A stretch of 46,209 nt of DNA, taken from the NCBI GenBank assembly GCA_021161775.1, contig JAGGZY010000013.1:1-46209 (forward strand), written 5' to 3'. Both the position numbers and the translations under genes were made by a program. Positions within the stretch are counted from its first letter, which is position 1. Each line of letters opens with the position of its first letter. This document shows, in pieces, positions 19,072 through 29,944 of this stretch. Source of the stretch: Dehalococcoidales bacterium (GTDB lineage Bacteria > Chloroflexota > Dehalococcoidia > Dehalococcoidales > UBA5760). The notes beneath the pieces are model-generated. The model was given only the letters and a program-made list of their open reading frames with translations. It was not told the DNA's origin and made no database searches.

Positions 19072-20475
19072 TTAAACCTTCTCACGATACTTGGGGAGGT
19101 ATTTCTTAATTAGCTTCTGGTTAATCAGTTTCAAGTCCTCCTCAGGCAGGGCAGAGAACAGATTCCAACCGATATCCAGGGTCTCCTCCACGGTTCTTCT
19201 TTCATTCACCCCTTGAGAGATAAACTCCCGTTCGAACCGGTCAGCAATTTCTAGATATATCTTATCCCTTTCCCCCAGTGCCTCAGCCCCGATGATAGTG
19301 GATATCTCCCTGAGGTTACATCCCTCAGCATAAGCCGCATAGAGCTGCATAAAGACATTATTATGGTCCTCTCTTGTCTTATCGGCGCCGATACCCTCTT
19401 TCATCATTCGTGACAGTGACAGGAAGACATCTATTGGCGGGTAGGCTCCCTTTCTTTCCAGCTCTCGCGACAGTACAATCTGCCCCTCGGTGATGTAACC
19501 GGTCAGGTCAGGGATAGGATGAGTAATATCATCATCCGGCATAGTCAGGATAGGCAGAATTGTTACCGAGCCGTCCTTACCTAAAATCCGCCCCGCCCTC
19601 TCATACATTGTTGCCAGATCAGTATACATATACCCCGGATAGCCCCGCCTTGATGGTATCTCCTCTCGCATCGCTGAGAGTTCACGAAGCGCCTCACAAT
19701 AATTGGTCATATCAGTAAGGATGACCAGTACGTGCATCCCCTTCCGCCACGCCAGATACTCACCAGCGGTCAGGGCTAAGCGGGGAGTTGATATTCGTTC
19801 GATAACCGGGTCAGAGGCAGTGTTGATGAAGGCGATAGTTCTTTCCCGAGCTCCGGTCTGCTCCATGTTCTTCATAAAGAAGGCAGCGTCATCATAGCTG
19901 ACCCCAATGGCAGCAAATACCACAGCGAACTGACTCTGTTTACCCTTAACCGAAGCCTGCCTGATTATCTGAGCCGCAATCTGATTGTGAGGCAACCCCG
20001 AGCCACTAAATATGGGCAATTTCTGCCCTCGGACCAAGGCATTTAAGCCATCAATAGCCGAGATACCGGTTTCAATGAATTCGGCGGGAGGCTGACGACC
20101 CGCCGGGTTAATCGCTTCACCATTAACATCTAGATAATCCTCCGGGATTACCTGCGGACCACCATCTATCGGCTCTCCCATCCCGTTAAACACCCTACCC
20201 AGAATAGACTCCGACACCGCCAGTCGTAATGCTTCACCTCGGCACCTTATCCGACTCCTCATCAGATCAACCTCACTAACCCCACCAAACACCTGAACTA
20301 CGGTAGCCTCCTTACTAATATCGATAGCCTGACCCCGTTTTACCTCACCACTAGCCAGGCAGACATCAACTATCTCGCCAAGCTTTATCCCAGGGATACT
20401 TTTAGCAATCAATAACGAACCCTTAGTTCGATTGAGAGCACTGCTTTCAGTTACATAGAGTGAAGATAAATTCAT
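19072..20475 (-). CDS. atpB: V/A-type ATP synthase subunit B (likely start [12 protein letters not shown] at 20475; ORF extends to 20523)
   Basis: [72 protein letters not shown]. Confidence 0.95.
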   Translation of the reverse strand: MNLSSLYVTESSALNRTKGSLLIAKSIPGIKLGEIVDVCLASGEVKRGQAIDISKEATVVQVFGGVSEVDLMRSRIRCRGEALRLAVSESILGRVFNGMGEPIDGGPQVIPEDYLDVNGEAINPAGRQPPAEFIETGISAIDGLNALVRGQKLPIFSGSGLPHNQIAAQIIRQASVKGKQSQFAVVFAAIGVSYDDAAFFMKNMEQTGARERTIAFINTASDPVIERISTPRLALTAGEYLAWRKGMHVLVILTDMTNYCEALRELSAMREEIPSRRGYPGYMYTDLATMYERAGRILGKDGSVTILPILTMPDDDITHPIPDLTGYITEGQIVLSRELERKGAYPPIDVFLSLSRMMKEGIGADKTREDHNNVFMQLYAAYAEGCNLREISTIIGAEALGERDKIYLEIADRFEREFISQGVNERRTVEETLDIGWNLFSALPEEDLKLINQKLIKKYLPKYREKV

Positions 20476-22223
20476 CTTACCTCTCCCTTCTGAACAACTA
20501 AGTTCATTTCCATCTCCGACCACAATCCTTTAATCCTTGGCACAATATCATCATTAGCTATATCCTTCATTCGGGATATCTTCGCCACTATCGGAGACGA
20601 ACGAACATCAGCTACAGTTGCACCAGCATCCAACATTCTCTGGGCTAGTTCATAAAACTTGACTATCGTCCCCATCATCAGTTGTCCTTTCTGAGGAGTA
20701 CAATAGGTATCAATCTCATTGTAGGCACTCTGCATCAGAAAATCCTCACGCATCATTCTGGTTACCACCATAACCAGTTTATCCGTTTCGGGTAGGGCTT
20801 CAGGACCTACCAGCCGCACAATCTCCTCCAGCTCAGCCTCTTTCTGAAGCAGTCTTAAAGCCGTAGCTCGAGTAGCATCCCACTCCGAACTGACCTTAGC
20901 CCACCAATCCTTAACATCCTCAACATAGAGGCTATAGCTGGTAAGCCAATTTATCGCCGGGAAATGCCTCTTGTTAGCCAGGGTAACATCCAACGCATAG
21001 AAAACATCGATTATGCGAAGGGTATTCTGGGTTACCGGCTCACTGAAGTCAGCCCCGGGAGGGCTAACCGCCCCCACCACCGTTACCGAACCCTGCCTCT
21101 GGGGATTACCAGCACACTCTACCAAACCAGCCCTCTCGTAGAAGGCAGCCAGCCGTGACCCTAGATAAGCCGGAAAACCCTCCTCACCCGGTATCTCCTC
21201 CAGCCGACCCCCAATCTCCCGCATCGCCTCGGCCCATCTTGAGGTGGAATCACAAACCAACAGGACATCATATCCCATATCCCGGAAGTATTCGGCGATG
21301 GTAATACCAACAAAGATGCTGGCTTCACGAGCTACCACCGGCATGTTAGAGGTGTTAGCAATAAATATCTCCTTATCCTGTAGTGAGCTACCTGTTGCCG
21401 GATCTTTAAGCCGCCGGAAGCTATAGAGCACATCAGCCATCTCATTGCCCCGCTCACCACAGCCAACATAGATGTTCAACTGCGTTTGAGACCATCGGGC
21501 AAGCTGTTGCAACGCCACTGTTTTTCCCGTACCGAAGCCACCAGGTATAGCTGCCTTACCCCCGAGTGCCAGCGGGAACATATAATCCATAATTCGGGTA
21601 CCAGTAATCAACATCTGGGAAGGAGCTAACCGCTGTTTATAGGGCCGGGGCTTCCTTACGGGCCATTTCTGCAGCATGATAACCTCGCTTACCTTACCAT
21701 TATCACTTATCCGGGCTACTGGCTCTTCAATAGTATACTCACCCTTCGCAATCTCCTTGACTACCCCCTTAACCCCCACCGGTACCATTATTTTATGCAC
21801 TATCAGGCTAGTCTCAGGAACAGTACCGATGATGTCCCCCTGATTAACCACATCTCCCACCTTAACCGTAGGGGTAAATGACCATTTCTTGTCCCGGGGC
21901 AAGGAGAACACTTTTGCCCCTCGCTCAATAAACGAACCCTTCTCCATCAACACAGTCAGCGATTTTTGTAGTCCATCATAGATAGCACCAACAATACCAG
22001 GACCCAACTCCGCCGTCAGAATAGCCCCCGTTCCTCTGACAGTCTCGCCAACCTCCAGTGATTGGGTATCCTCGTGCGCCTGGATTATCGCCTTATCCTC
22101 ATCCAGCCCGATTATCTCCCCCACCAACCCCTTACTACCTATCTCCACAATCTCGTAGACCTGAGACCCTTTCATATCCTCACCGATAATTACCGGACCG
22201 GAAACCCGCCATATTTTACCCAT
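20472..22223 (-). CDS. atpA: V/A-type ATP synthase catalytic subunit A
   Basis: P-loop [71 protein letters not shown]. Confidence 0.96.
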   Translation of the reverse strand: MGKIWRVSGPVIIGEDMKGSQVYEIVEIGSKGLVGEIIGLDEDKAIIQAHEDTQSLEVGETVRGTGAILTAELGPGIVGAIYDGLQKSLTVLMEKGSFIERGAKVFSLPRDKKWSFTPTVKVGDVVNQGDIIGTVPETSLIVHKIMVPVGVKGVVKEIAKGEYTIEEPVARISDNGKVSEVIMLQKWPVRKPRPYKQRLAPSQMLITGTRIMDYMFPLALGGKAAIPGGFGTGKTVALQQLARWSQTQLNIYVGCGERGNEMADVLYSFRRLKDPATGSSLQDKEIFIANTSNMPVVAREASIFVGITIAEYFRDMGYDVLLVCDSTSRWAEAMREIGGRLEEIPGEEGFPAYLGSRLAAFYERAGLVECAGNPQRQGSVTVVGAVSPPGADFSEPVTQNTLRIIDVFYALDVTLANKRHFPAINWLTSYSLYVEDVKDWWAKVSSEWDATRATALRLLQKEAELEEIVRLVGPEALPETDKLVMVVTRMMREDFLMQSAYNEIDTYCTPQKGQLMMGTIVKFYELAQRMLDAGATVADVRSSPIVAKISRMKDIANDDIVPRIKGLWSEMEMNLVVQKGEVR

Positions 22224-22250
22224 ATCTTACTACCTCGCTAAACACTGTTA

Positions 22251-22604
22251 TTATATTTCGATATCAAACCCGATAGATTTCCTGATATAAGTCTTGTAAT
22301 ACCCGGCAACATCGCTATAGTGGGTGCCATACTTAGATGGAACCTCAACAATGACCGGCGGCATACCCTTCCTCTCTCTGACCCGAGTCACCAAATCCTT
22401 AGCGTGTTCCACATAATCCTCTAATATGACTATCACCCCAACATCAAGGTCGTCCATCACCTCACTAAGCGCCCACCTGACTTCCTTGGCAGGATTAGCT
22501 TCATCCTTTATTATATAGTATCTACGAACACCAGCCAGCCTCAGTCCACTGACCAGGTCCTCGTCCCCAATAATCACTATATCCAGCTGCTTAATCTGCA
22601 TCAT
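22251..22604 (-). CDS. atpF: V/A-type ATP synthase subunit F
   Basis: Size, IVIIGDEDLVSGLRLAGVRRYYII, operon position. Confidence 0.85.
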   Translation of the reverse strand: MMQIKQLDIVIIGDEDLVSGLRLAGVRRYYIIKDEANPAKEVRWALSEVMDDLDVGVIVILEDYVEHAKDLVTRVRERKGMPPVIVEVPSKYGTHYSDVAGYYKTYIRKSIGFDIEI

Positions 22605-23638
22605 TCCGAAAATACCAGATAGTCCTTTATTTCTCCCAGCGGCAGATTATCCGCCGCTGCCTTCAGAATCAACCGCAGGTTCCTTATCTCAACCTCTTTA
22701 ACAATTAAGAACCAGACTACCATCAGCGGGGTCATTATCCGTGGCGACAGCATCTCCCTGAGCAACCGAAATTTATGCTTTTCAATAATTTCGTCAATGA
22801 CAGCAACGCTCTCCGTCTTATTATAGGCAGCGATTACCTCCTCGACTATCCCTCGATAAAGAGAGCTTCCCACCGCCCCAGGGATATCAAGCAATTTGCG
22901 CGACATTAAATCTAGCGCCAATCTATTTGAAATCATATATCCGCCGCTGAGTATCGCTCCACTAGCCTCAGTACCAATGCCCCCGATTACCGCCCGGCAG
23001 ATAAGCTGGAGGTTTACCATATCGATAACGATACTAAACGCCCTAATCATCAACGACCTATCAGGCATCCTCTTGGGCAAGTTTAGCAGATTCCAGTAAT
23101 ACTCCCCATCCAGTTTAGCCTCAGTTATAAGTCTTGACTTAGCACCTTCCCCTGAATATCCCCTGAGGATAGCAGCATAAGTCTCTAACTTGCTATCCAC
23201 CAGCACCTTGACCACCCCGTCAATGCTTTCAGCGGCGGCCATCTCATCCAATAACCCGTGGGTACTGATAACCCCCATCGGTATCATATCCACCTTCTTA
23301 CTAGCCGCGATACCCTGCAAGGCAGCTTTAACATTTAAAACATCGTATTTTACGACATAGGCATTTACCACCCGGCGCACATCCTTAGGCACCAGTTTGA
23401 ACCATTCCAGACGCTCTAGAGAATCACTAAAGTATTGCCACAAACCCCGGTCAGCATCAGCGAAGGTTTTAACCAATATCCCTTCCAGATATCCTCCGAC
23501 ATCCGTATCCCTAATGGCACCTACTATATCCGGCAAGCTAGCTACCCCGGATATCCGGTTTACATGCTCCGAGGTCACTATTTTAGCCTCAGCCCCCTTT
23601 AGGTAAGCTGATATAAACGCGTATTTTGCGTTGGGCAA
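22601..23638 (-). CDS. atpC: V/A-type ATP synthase subunit C
   Basis: MPNAKYAFISAYLKGAEAKIVTSEHVNRISG; DVLNVKAALQGIA; REMLSPRIMTPLMVVWFLIVKEVEIRNLRLIL. Confidence 0.88.
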   Translation of the reverse strand: MPNAKYAFISAYLKGAEAKIVTSEHVNRISGVASLPDIVGAIRDTDVGGYLEGILVKTFADADRGLWQYFSDSLERLEWFKLVPKDVRRVVNAYVVKYDVLNVKAALQGIAASKKVDMIPMGVISTHGLLDEMAAAESIDGVVKVLVDSKLETYAAILRGYSGEGAKSRLITEAKLDGEYYWNLLNLPKRMPDRSLMIRAFSIVIDMVNLQLICRAVIGGIGTEASGAILSGGYMISNRLALDLMSRKLLDIPGAVGSSLYRGIVEEVIAAYNKTESVAVIDEIIEKHKFRLLREMLSPRIMTPLMVVWFLIVKEVEIRNLRLILKAAADNLPLGEIKDYLVFSE

Positions 23639-23647
23639 AGCCAGCTC

Positions 23648-24241
23648 CTACGAACCCTGAAAGAGTTCCTTATCTATTTCCGGGAGTAGTTTCGGCAGTA
23701 ACATCTCCAGCCTGGTCTCATAGGTATTATCTATCCTGACTTCACCGCTGGCATCTTCGACGATAACCCCACCAGTGCCGGGGCGTCCCTTGACCTCAGC
23801 TACCTTACCGGCTAACTCTTTATCCTTCTCCAAGAGTCGTTGTACCACGCTCACCTGTTGCGGTGAAACATAAATCTTGACCTTACTCGCCCTCAGCCGG
23901 TCGATAGATTCCTTAATCAAGCCAATAAGTGAACCCCCATCATCCGAAAATTCGGACAAACGCTGTTTCACCCTGTCCACCATACCACTAACCAGGTCAG
24001 CCTTAACCCTAGATAATTCTTGACGGGCTTTCACCAAAGCCTGAGCCTCAATTCGAGCCGCTTCCTCCCCGGCTTGCTGGAGAATTTTAGCCGTCTCTTC
24101 CTCCTGCCTTGCCGCCCAGCGCTCTTTTGCTTGAGCAAGCTCCTGCTCCGCCTGAACCTCGGCATCCTTTATCAAGCTATCTGCCTCCGCTCTTACCTTA
24201 TCCAGGACAGCTTGACTTATCTTCTCCATTCCTTTCATCAA
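23648..24241 (-). CDS. atpE: V/A-type ATP synthase subunit E
   Basis: Helical A/E/K/Q-rich N-terminus, C-terminal PGTGGVIVEDASGEVRIDNTYETRLEMLLPKLLPEIDKELF. Confidence 0.88.
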   Translation of the reverse strand: MMKGMEKISQAVLDKVRAEADSLIKDAEVQAEQELAQAKERWAARQEEETAKILQQAGEEAARIEAQALVKARQELSRVKADLVSGMVDRVKQRLSEFSDDGGSLIGLIKESIDRLRASKVKIYVSPQQVSVVQRLLEKDKELAGKVAEVKGRPGTGGVIVEDASGEVRIDNTYETRLEMLLPKLLPEIDKELFQGS

Positions 24242-24247
24242 ATACCT

Positions 24248-24718
24248 CTACATAAGCTTCAACATACTGAACGCCATTATGGCAAACACCAACCCCAAAA
24301 CCCCCAATAACTCGACAAACACCGCTAGCATCATCGAGTTAGTAAATATCTGTCCCTTGGTCTTGGGTAGCAACGATATACCTGAAGCACACACATTACC
24401 CTGATGTATTGCCGAAAAGCATTCAGCAAGGGCCACCATGATGCCGATACCCAGCACCATAAAACCAGCTCCGCCGGAAGCCGGTAGTTTAGGCACCACC
24501 GAATTCATAATAATAATCAGCACAATCAATCCGTAGAAGCTCTGGGTCATCGGCAAGGATGATAACACGATGACATTACGGAACTGCCCTTTGTCCTCGG
24601 ACAGGGTTGCAGTCCCCGCAGATGCCGCCGTAGCGATACCTATCGACGAACCCGCTAGACCCCCTCCCAGAGCTAGGGCTCCACCAAGGACCGCCAACGA
24701 ACCGGGGTCAACTAACAT
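24248..24718 (-). CDS. atpK: V/A-type ATP synthase subunit K (duplicated-hairpin proteolipid, 4 TM)
   Basis: LPMTQSFYGL, AIHQGNVCASGI, FVELLGVLGLVFA; two hairpins, one membrane carboxylate (E136). Confidence 0.92.
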   Translation of the reverse strand: MLVDPGSLAVLGGALALGGGLAGSSIGIATAASAGTATLSEDKGQFRNVIVLSSLPMTQSFYGLIVLIIIMNSVVPKLPASGGAGFMVLGIGIMVALAECFSAIHQGNVCASGISLLPKTKGQIFTNSMMLAVFVELLGVLGLVFAIMAFSMLKLM

Positions 24719-24734
24719 ATCTAAGTTCTCCTTT

Positions 24735-26723
24735 CTAAGATTTTGCCTGGATGACTACCGAGGTACGTCTTACTAATCTAAACGGACTATACTGCCGCCC
24801 CCCTCCTTCGTAGAACTTAATAAGAAATTCCACAAAGCATAATCTAAGGGAGTGCACAAAACCGGTAATAAAACTGAGAACTAGGTTAAGCAGATGCCCG
24901 ATGATTAAGATTATCACCGCTAAAATAGCGCCCCCGATAACTCCAGCTAAACCATGAACCGATAGCATACCATTGAATAACTGAGCCAGCATATTAAACG
25001 CCGCCCCCAGATAGAAAGTAGCCAATCCTACTCCGGCTAACCTGCAGTACGACATAACATCACCCATCAGTCCGGTGATATCGAATATCCACATCATACC
25101 CCCAATACCCCCCCACTGTTTAACGCTACCGACAGCTAATAATACTATCCCCACCACTATGAGATATTGGGAGATAGCATATAAGGGAGCAAACATTGGC
25201 AGGCTAACATGTAACATAACATGAAGGATATAGGGTACACCAAGTTGAAGGACAATCAAGCCAACCTTATTAAGTATCATCCCTTTATTTCTCTGCTTGA
25301 TTCCCTTAACCAGGGTAATGATATGGGCAATATTAACATGAATAAAGCCGATTATTAGAGCTATGATAACGAAGATTATCGGATTCTGCAAGGCATGCTG
25401 GATGGCAACCGACAGCGCCGGGCTTTCAAAGCCAAACAGGGTATAGATATTACCCATGTAACTCCCGGTAAGCAACCCCAGGGTCAGAGCAACCCCACCA
25501 GATATGTAAATCAACCTCTGGAGCATCTTAAATTGCGGGGAGCTGGAACCGCCCAAGAACTTACCCAACAGGAATCTTGCCACCAGTATCAAACCAACCG
25601 CATAGACAACATCACCTACCATCAAACCGAAGAAGAGGGCAAAGGAATAGGATATTATGGGGGTGGGGTCCCATTCCCTATATTTGGGGGTAGCAAACAG
25701 ATTAACTACGATCTCGAAGGGCTTCATTGCCTTCGGGTTCCTCAACTCGGTAGGCGGCTCTTCAGCAGGCTCAGGTTGCCGAGTATCAACAAACACATGG
25801 TCCAGACTGTTCTTCAGCTCAAAGATTGCCGACTCAGCATTCTTCTCCGGGAGCCACCCCTCAACCAGGGCTATATACCTAGCCTCACTGGCTTGGGACA
25901 AAACTCTCAGTCGCTGATTTTCAGCACTCAACACCTGGCTAAACAGCACCAGATTCTTCACTTCCTGCGCTGCCATACGCTGGAGACCATTTTTTACTTC
26001 AACCGCCTTCTCCTCAAGGTGCTGTAGCTTATCCCCGACCTCACTAAGAAATTCTCTCAGGGTCAGTTTGTTACTGGGCAACGGTAGGACCCTACCACCA
26101 GCACCATTAACCAGAGCCTCTACCGTCAGCTGATTTTTAACCTCACCGACAACATATAAAATAATTTCATCCTCTACCGGGGTAACGATAGTGCCGAATA
26201 GATACCCTTCCAGCTCAGCATATAAATTTTCATATGCCTCACCAGACAGCAGGAATAATCGGGAAAAAAGGTAACCCCCGGAGAATTCCAGATCGCTTAG
26301 CTTAAGACTATCCTGAGCCAGATAACCCAGGTATTTCTGCTCTTCCTTCAGCCTTTCAATCTCGGTATTAACTTTAACCTCTCTCTCACGTAACTTGGTA
26401 AACTTGCCACATACCGACCTTACCTCTTTATCAATCTCGCTAAAGGGTCGAGTGTAGATAACCTCAGTATCCTTCTCCAGGGATACTTCCTGTTTTTCAG
26501 CGATGTAACCCAGCATACTGCGCACCATAGTTAACAGCTCACCGACCTCTTGGCGGCGGCGGTCAATAATATCTCTATCTATCGCCGTCAGCTGTTGACT
26601 CTGCTCGACATGTAACACCCCCACACCCTGCAACACCCTGATAGCCTGCTCCGAGTGCTCCTTCAAGGTAATTACCCTGGCCTTAACCATAGGTTCAGGG
26701 GAATTGACGATTACCGGTATCAC
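24735..26723 (-). CDS. atpI: V/A-type ATP synthase subunit I (a-subunit homologue)
   Basis: FALFFGLMVGDVVYAVGLILVA, DVMSYCRLAGVGLATFYLG, HSLRLCFVEFLIKFYEGGGRQYSPF. Confidence 0.95.
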   Translation of the reverse strand: MIPVIVNSPEPMVKARVITLKEHSEQAIRVLQGVGVLHVEQSQQLTAIDRDIIDRRRQEVGELLTMVRSMLGYIAEKQEVSLEKDTEVIYTRPFSEIDKEVRSVCGKFTKLREREVKVNTEIERLKEEQKYLGYLAQDSLKLSDLEFSGGYLFSRLFLLSGEAYENLYAELEGYLFGTIVTPVEDEIILYVVGEVKNQLTVEALVNGAGGRVLPLPSNKLTLREFLSEVGDKLQHLEEKAVEVKNGLQRMAAQEVKNLVLFSQVLSAENQRLRVLSQASEARYIALVEGWLPEKNAESAIFELKNSLDHVFVDTRQPEPAEEPPTELRNPKAMKPFEIVVNLFATPKYREWDPTPIISYSFALFFGLMVGDVVYAVGLILVARFLLGKFLGGSSSPQFKMLQRLIYISGGVALTLGLLTGSYMGNIYTLFGFESPALSVAIQHALQNPIIFVIIALIIGFIHVNIAHIITLVKGIKQRNKGMILNKVGLIVLQLGVPYILHVMLHVSLPMFAPLYAISQYLIVVGIVLLAVGSVKQWGGIGGMMWIFDITGLMGDVMSYCRLAGVGLATFYLGAAFNMLAQLFNGMLSVHGLAGVIGGAILAVIILIIGHLLNLVLSFITGFVHSLRLCFVEFLIKFYEGGGRQYSPFRLVRRTSVVIQAKS

Positions 26724-27040
26724 TTCGTCGCTACTCCAGTAATAATATCCACTATGCGTTGGGTAACATTTTCCAGTTTCTTATCCAGGTTGCTGCCAAT
26801 CTCGGCAGACTGTTTCTTAGCTTCCTTAACCTCTCGCTCAGCTTTCTTTTTAGCCTGGCTTATAATCCGCTCTCCTTCCGCCTTGACTTCATTGAGGACT
26901 ATCTCAGAGGCAAGAATTCGGTTCGCCTCGTCCTTAGCATTAAGGATAATTTTATTAGCCTGGCTCCTTGCTTGTTCCATTACCTTCTCCGCCTCAACCT
27001 CAATATCTTCTACACTACTCGAGATCTCTTCAACAGGCAT
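26720..27040 (-). CDS. V/A-type ATP synthase subunit H/G (peripheral stalk)
   Basis: Short coiled-coil protein at operon start: VEAEKVMEQARSQANKIILNAKDEANRILASEI. Confidence 0.75.
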   Translation of the reverse strand: MPVEEISSSVEDIEVEAEKVMEQARSQANKIILNAKDEANRILASEIVLNEVKAEGERIISQAKKKAEREVKEAKKQSAEIGSNLDKKLENVTQRIVDIITGVATK

Positions 27041-27251
27041 AACCCACCCCTTTCCGGTTTACTAATTCTATACCGAAACTCTTCCGGCGGCATTATCACT
27101 AAACTCGCTCTACCTGATTTATTGCTTATGGAGATTAAAACACACCAAACAAAGAATTCTAGCCAAAAATCATTAAAATACTGGGGTTAGAGATACTCAA
27201 TTTAACTACCCCAGATTATATCAAAAGAACTTTATTTTATCAAGCTAAGGC

Positions 27252-28253
27252 TCACCCCAATTCGGTGCCAGCAATAAACAGCCGATACATACCGAAAATA
27301 TATAGCCCGATTAGCACCGCCGTATGCCAGCTAATAGACCGCTTACCCTGCGGTCGAAAGCGAAGCCCCACAATAACGATAGCTGTCATCACCATTACTA
27401 TTGCCGCAGTAACCAGATGAACCTCCGACACCAACGATAGCACCGGTCCCCGACGGTAGGCAATATCAACCGGGGTGATAATAGCCAGGTTAAACATATT
27501 GCTACCCAATACATCAGCCACCGCCATATCTATCGCCCCCAGGCGGAGGGCAGCAATAGTCACCACCAGCTCCGGCATCGAGGTAGTAATTGCCAGAAAC
27601 AGACTGCCTACCAGGCTAGTATCCCAGTGATAGGTAGCCGCAATCTCATCCCCGATGAATGATAGCCATATCCCCGCCCCGATAACAGCCGCGGCAAGCA
27701 GGGCAAACCTCAGATAAACCGTCCTTTTGGATAACCCCCGATACTGCATTGAGGCAGCCGTTGGCTCCGGTTGATAGGCACGCTCAGCACGAAATAGCCA
27801 CCACATACCTACCACATATAACACCAGTGGGATAATGCCCGGGGCGTTTACCCACCCCACAGCTAAACCGGGAAACCTGCCCCCGGCGAAGATGCCACCG
27901 GCTACCACGGCGGTAAGCACAATGCTGATAACTGCCGCGGTTACCTGCCGAGGGCTGGTTTTACTCAGTATCGGTGCTGGACGATAGATAATATCCATTA
28001 TAGCGATGATCAGTAGATTAAACAGGCAACTTCCCAACAGGTTACCTACTGCCAGGTCAGGGAGCTTAACCAGAGCCACCGAACTTACCCCAGTAACCAA
28101 CTCCGGCATTGAGGTAACCGCCGCCAGCAGTAATAAGCCTACCCACATCCTACCCAGGCCCGCCTTCTCAGCGATAGCATCGCCGTATCGGGCAAGCTTT
28201 GACCCGGCAAACAGGATAATTACCAGACAGGCGGCAAACTTCAACCAGACCAA
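27252..28253 (-). CDS. Sodium/calcium exchanger (CaCA) family protein
   Basis: Two inverted alpha repeats: LLAAVTSMPELVTGVSSVALVKLPDLAVGNLLGSCLFNLLIIAI and LFLAITTSMPELVVTIAALRLGAIDMAVADVLGSNMFNLAII. Confidence 0.92.
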   Translation of the reverse strand: MVWLKFAACLVIILFAGSKLARYGDAIAEKAGLGRMWVGLLLLAAVTSMPELVTGVSSVALVKLPDLAVGNLLGSCLFNLLIIAIMDIIYRPAPILSKTSPRQVTAAVISIVLTAVVAGGIFAGGRFPGLAVGWVNAPGIIPLVLYVVGMWWLFRAERAYQPEPTAASMQYRGLSKRTVYLRFALLAAAVIGAGIWLSFIGDEIAATYHWDTSLVGSLFLAITTSMPELVVTIAALRLGAIDMAVADVLGSNMFNLAIITPVDIAYRRGPVLSLVSEVHLVTAAIVMVMTAIVIVGLRFRPQGKRSISWHTAVLIGLYIFGMYRLFIAGTELG

Positions 28254-28360
28254 ACCTAGGCCCCCTCAAGAGTAATCTTTGTTACCAGCATACAATACCC
28301 TATCTAAACCAGTAAAGCCCACTGCCCATTCTGCTTTATGGTATAATCTGGTGTCACCAA

Positions 28361-28451
28361 GGAGAGGTGTCCGAGAGGCTTAAGGTGCCGCTCTCGAAAA
28401 GCGGTCTCCGTATTTTGCGGAGCGTGGGTTCGAATCCCACCCTCTCCGCCA
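28361..28451 (+). tRNA. tRNA-Ser (CGA), CCA encoded
   Basis: GGAGAGGTGTCCGAGAGGCTTAAGG...CTCTCGAAAAG...GGGTTCGAATCCCACCCTCTCCGCCA; upstream TATAAT at 28342. Confidence 0.94.
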
Positions 28452-28458
28452 CAAAGGA
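28423..28458 (+). repeat. 36-bp perfect direct repeat, copy 1 (tRNA-Ser 3' end + 7 bp flank)
   Basis: CGTGGGTTCGAATCCCACCCTCTCCGCCACAAAGGA, identical to 29343..29378. Confidence 0.9.
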
Positions 28459-28465
28459 GATTAAA

Positions 28466-29197
28466 GTGGCTGAAAAATTTCAATTTACCGCAAAACTAGA
28501 CGAATGGGTTGACCGATGTTTTAGAGCTTTAACTCCAGGAGATGAAGAGTTTGAGAAAAAATTTCTCAAAGATACGGAGTGGCATGATGATGCTGCCAAA
28601 AGATTAAAAGAAAAGATATTCAATAGAATAGATGAATTGAAGCCAGAGGAATTTAAAAAATTAATCTGTGGCAAGAAGACTGAAAGAGCAATGATGCAAG
28701 TATATGAAAATCACAAAAGGGATATTTACAATGTGATAGACAATGATTTCCCCACAGTAAAAGGGTATCTTACATTCATAAGGGATTTTAATGGAAAGCC
28801 AGAGGGTATAGATAAGCTGTTACCTAACGGTAGCAAGTATATCAACGGTAGCAAGTATATCAAAGGAGCAGCAATATGCTTCGTGACGCAACTCCTCGCA
28901 GGAGCACATTTGAATAAATATGTTGTTTACCATGATAAGCTATATGAAGTACTACGAGATTCAGACATGTTAGTTAGACAAGATATCGACTATTTAAAAA
29001 ATAAAAAGAGCGGTGGAGAGCGTTATTTATGCGTGAATGACATTTGCAAACAGATGTATGACGAGAAGTTCAAGGAGAGGCTGGAGAGGATGGAGGCACC
29101 ACACAAATTCGGACTTCAGGTCGTTCACAATTTCTTATGGCACTACCATCATAAAGAAATCGAAGGCAAAGGAAAATGGTGGGATAAAGATTGCTGA
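28466..29197 (+). CDS. Accessory protein of unknown function (GTG start; listed ORF runs upstream through the tRNA)
   Basis: Intact AT-rich ORF MAEKFQFTAKLDEWVDRCFRALTPGDEEF...; AAAGGAG RBS upstream; no family recognised. Confidence 0.6.
   Translation: MAEKFQFTAKLDEWVDRCFRALTPGDEEFEKKFLKDTEWHDDAAKRLKEKIFNRIDELKPEEFKKLICGKKTERAMMQVYENHKRDIYNVIDNDFPTVKGYLTFIRDFNGKPEGIDKLLPNGSKYINGSKYIKGAAICFVTQLLAGAHLNKYVVYHDKLYEVLRDSDMLVRQDIDYLKNKKSGGERYLCVNDICKQMYDEKFKERLERMEAPHKFGLQVVHNFLWHYHHKEIEGKGKWWDKDC
28826..28861 (+). repeat. Tandem 2 x 18 bp repeat within CDS (NGSKYI-NGSKYI)
   Basis: aacggtagcaagtatatc occurs twice back to back. Confidence 0.9.
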
Positions 29198-29279
29198 AAT
29201 AAGTAACTTTTCAGATTGTTTTAGAAGCACCGATTTACGAAACTGTAAAGTATAATCTGATTTCTCGCTTACCAATTAT

Positions 29280-29378
<99 letters not shown>

Positions 29379-29409
29379 ATTCATATTCTATTAGGTAATT
29401 TACTCCCTT

Positions 29410-29443
29410 CTTTTGAGAATAACAGGCAAAGGAGACATCATGT
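29410..29443 (+). repeat. 34-bp direct repeat, copy 1 (leader, RBS and start codon)
   Basis: cttttgagaataacaggcaaaggagacatcatgt, identical to 29945..29978. Confidence 0.92.
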
Positions 29444-29928
29444 TAGATAAAGACGAAATTAAGAAAATGCTCAAGCTCTTCCAGAGTTCCCATATTGACC
29501 AAATTAGTGCACTCAAGGAAGATTCAGAGACAGTATTAGAACTAAGTGCGACATTAGAAAAGAGCATCCACAGACTTGAGTCGGAGAAAGACCAAATCGA
29601 CGAAACAATACTAAAATACGCTGAGATGCTCCTACGTGCGCTGGACGAAATTAAAACGTCCAGATTAGAAGAGATAAGGGTGCGATCATTGACAGAGATA
29701 AACCGCCGATGTTGGTCCCTCTCCATAGGAAGAATGATAAATATTATCTTTGAAAAGGATGAACAGAAGCAACTAAATTTCCTTAACCAACTGCTAAACT
29801 TGGTCAAGCTTTCTGATGATTCTTCCCAACAGATTGGAGAGGCTACGGGGGCTGAACAACTAGTTTCTTCTTTCAAGCAATTTACTGATAAGTCCGACGC
29901 TATACAAGACGAATTTTTGAAGGCTTGA
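29440..29928 (+). CDS. Helical/coiled-coil protein of unknown function
   Basis: ATG at 29440 preceded by aaaggag; MLDKDEIKKMLKLFQSSHIDQISALKEDSETVLELSATLEKSIHRLESEKDQ...; no recognised family. Confidence 0.6.
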   Translation: MLDKDEIKKMLKLFQSSHIDQISALKEDSETVLELSATLEKSIHRLESEKDQIDETILKYAEMLLRALDEIKTSRLEEIRVRSLTEINRRCWSLSIGRMINIIFEKDEQKQLNFLNQLLNLVKLSDDSSQQIGEATGAEQLVSSFKQFTDKSDAIQDEFLKA

Positions 29929-29944
29929 GGTAATCTGCTATCGT

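Noticed and set aside
25395-26027. 210-aa plus-strand ORF opposite atpI
   Set aside because: Shadow ORF of a well-supported V-ATPase subunit; low-complexity, unprotein-like composition.
28367-28465. N-terminal extension of ORF 28367..29197
   Set aside because: It lies in tRNA-Ser(CGA); GTG at 28466 with an AAAGGAG RBS is the plausible start.
29400-29876. Minus-strand 158-aa ORF opposite the coiled-coil gene
   Set aside because: Ser-rich composition typical of antisense to an acidic helical gene; the plus-strand ORF has an RBS.
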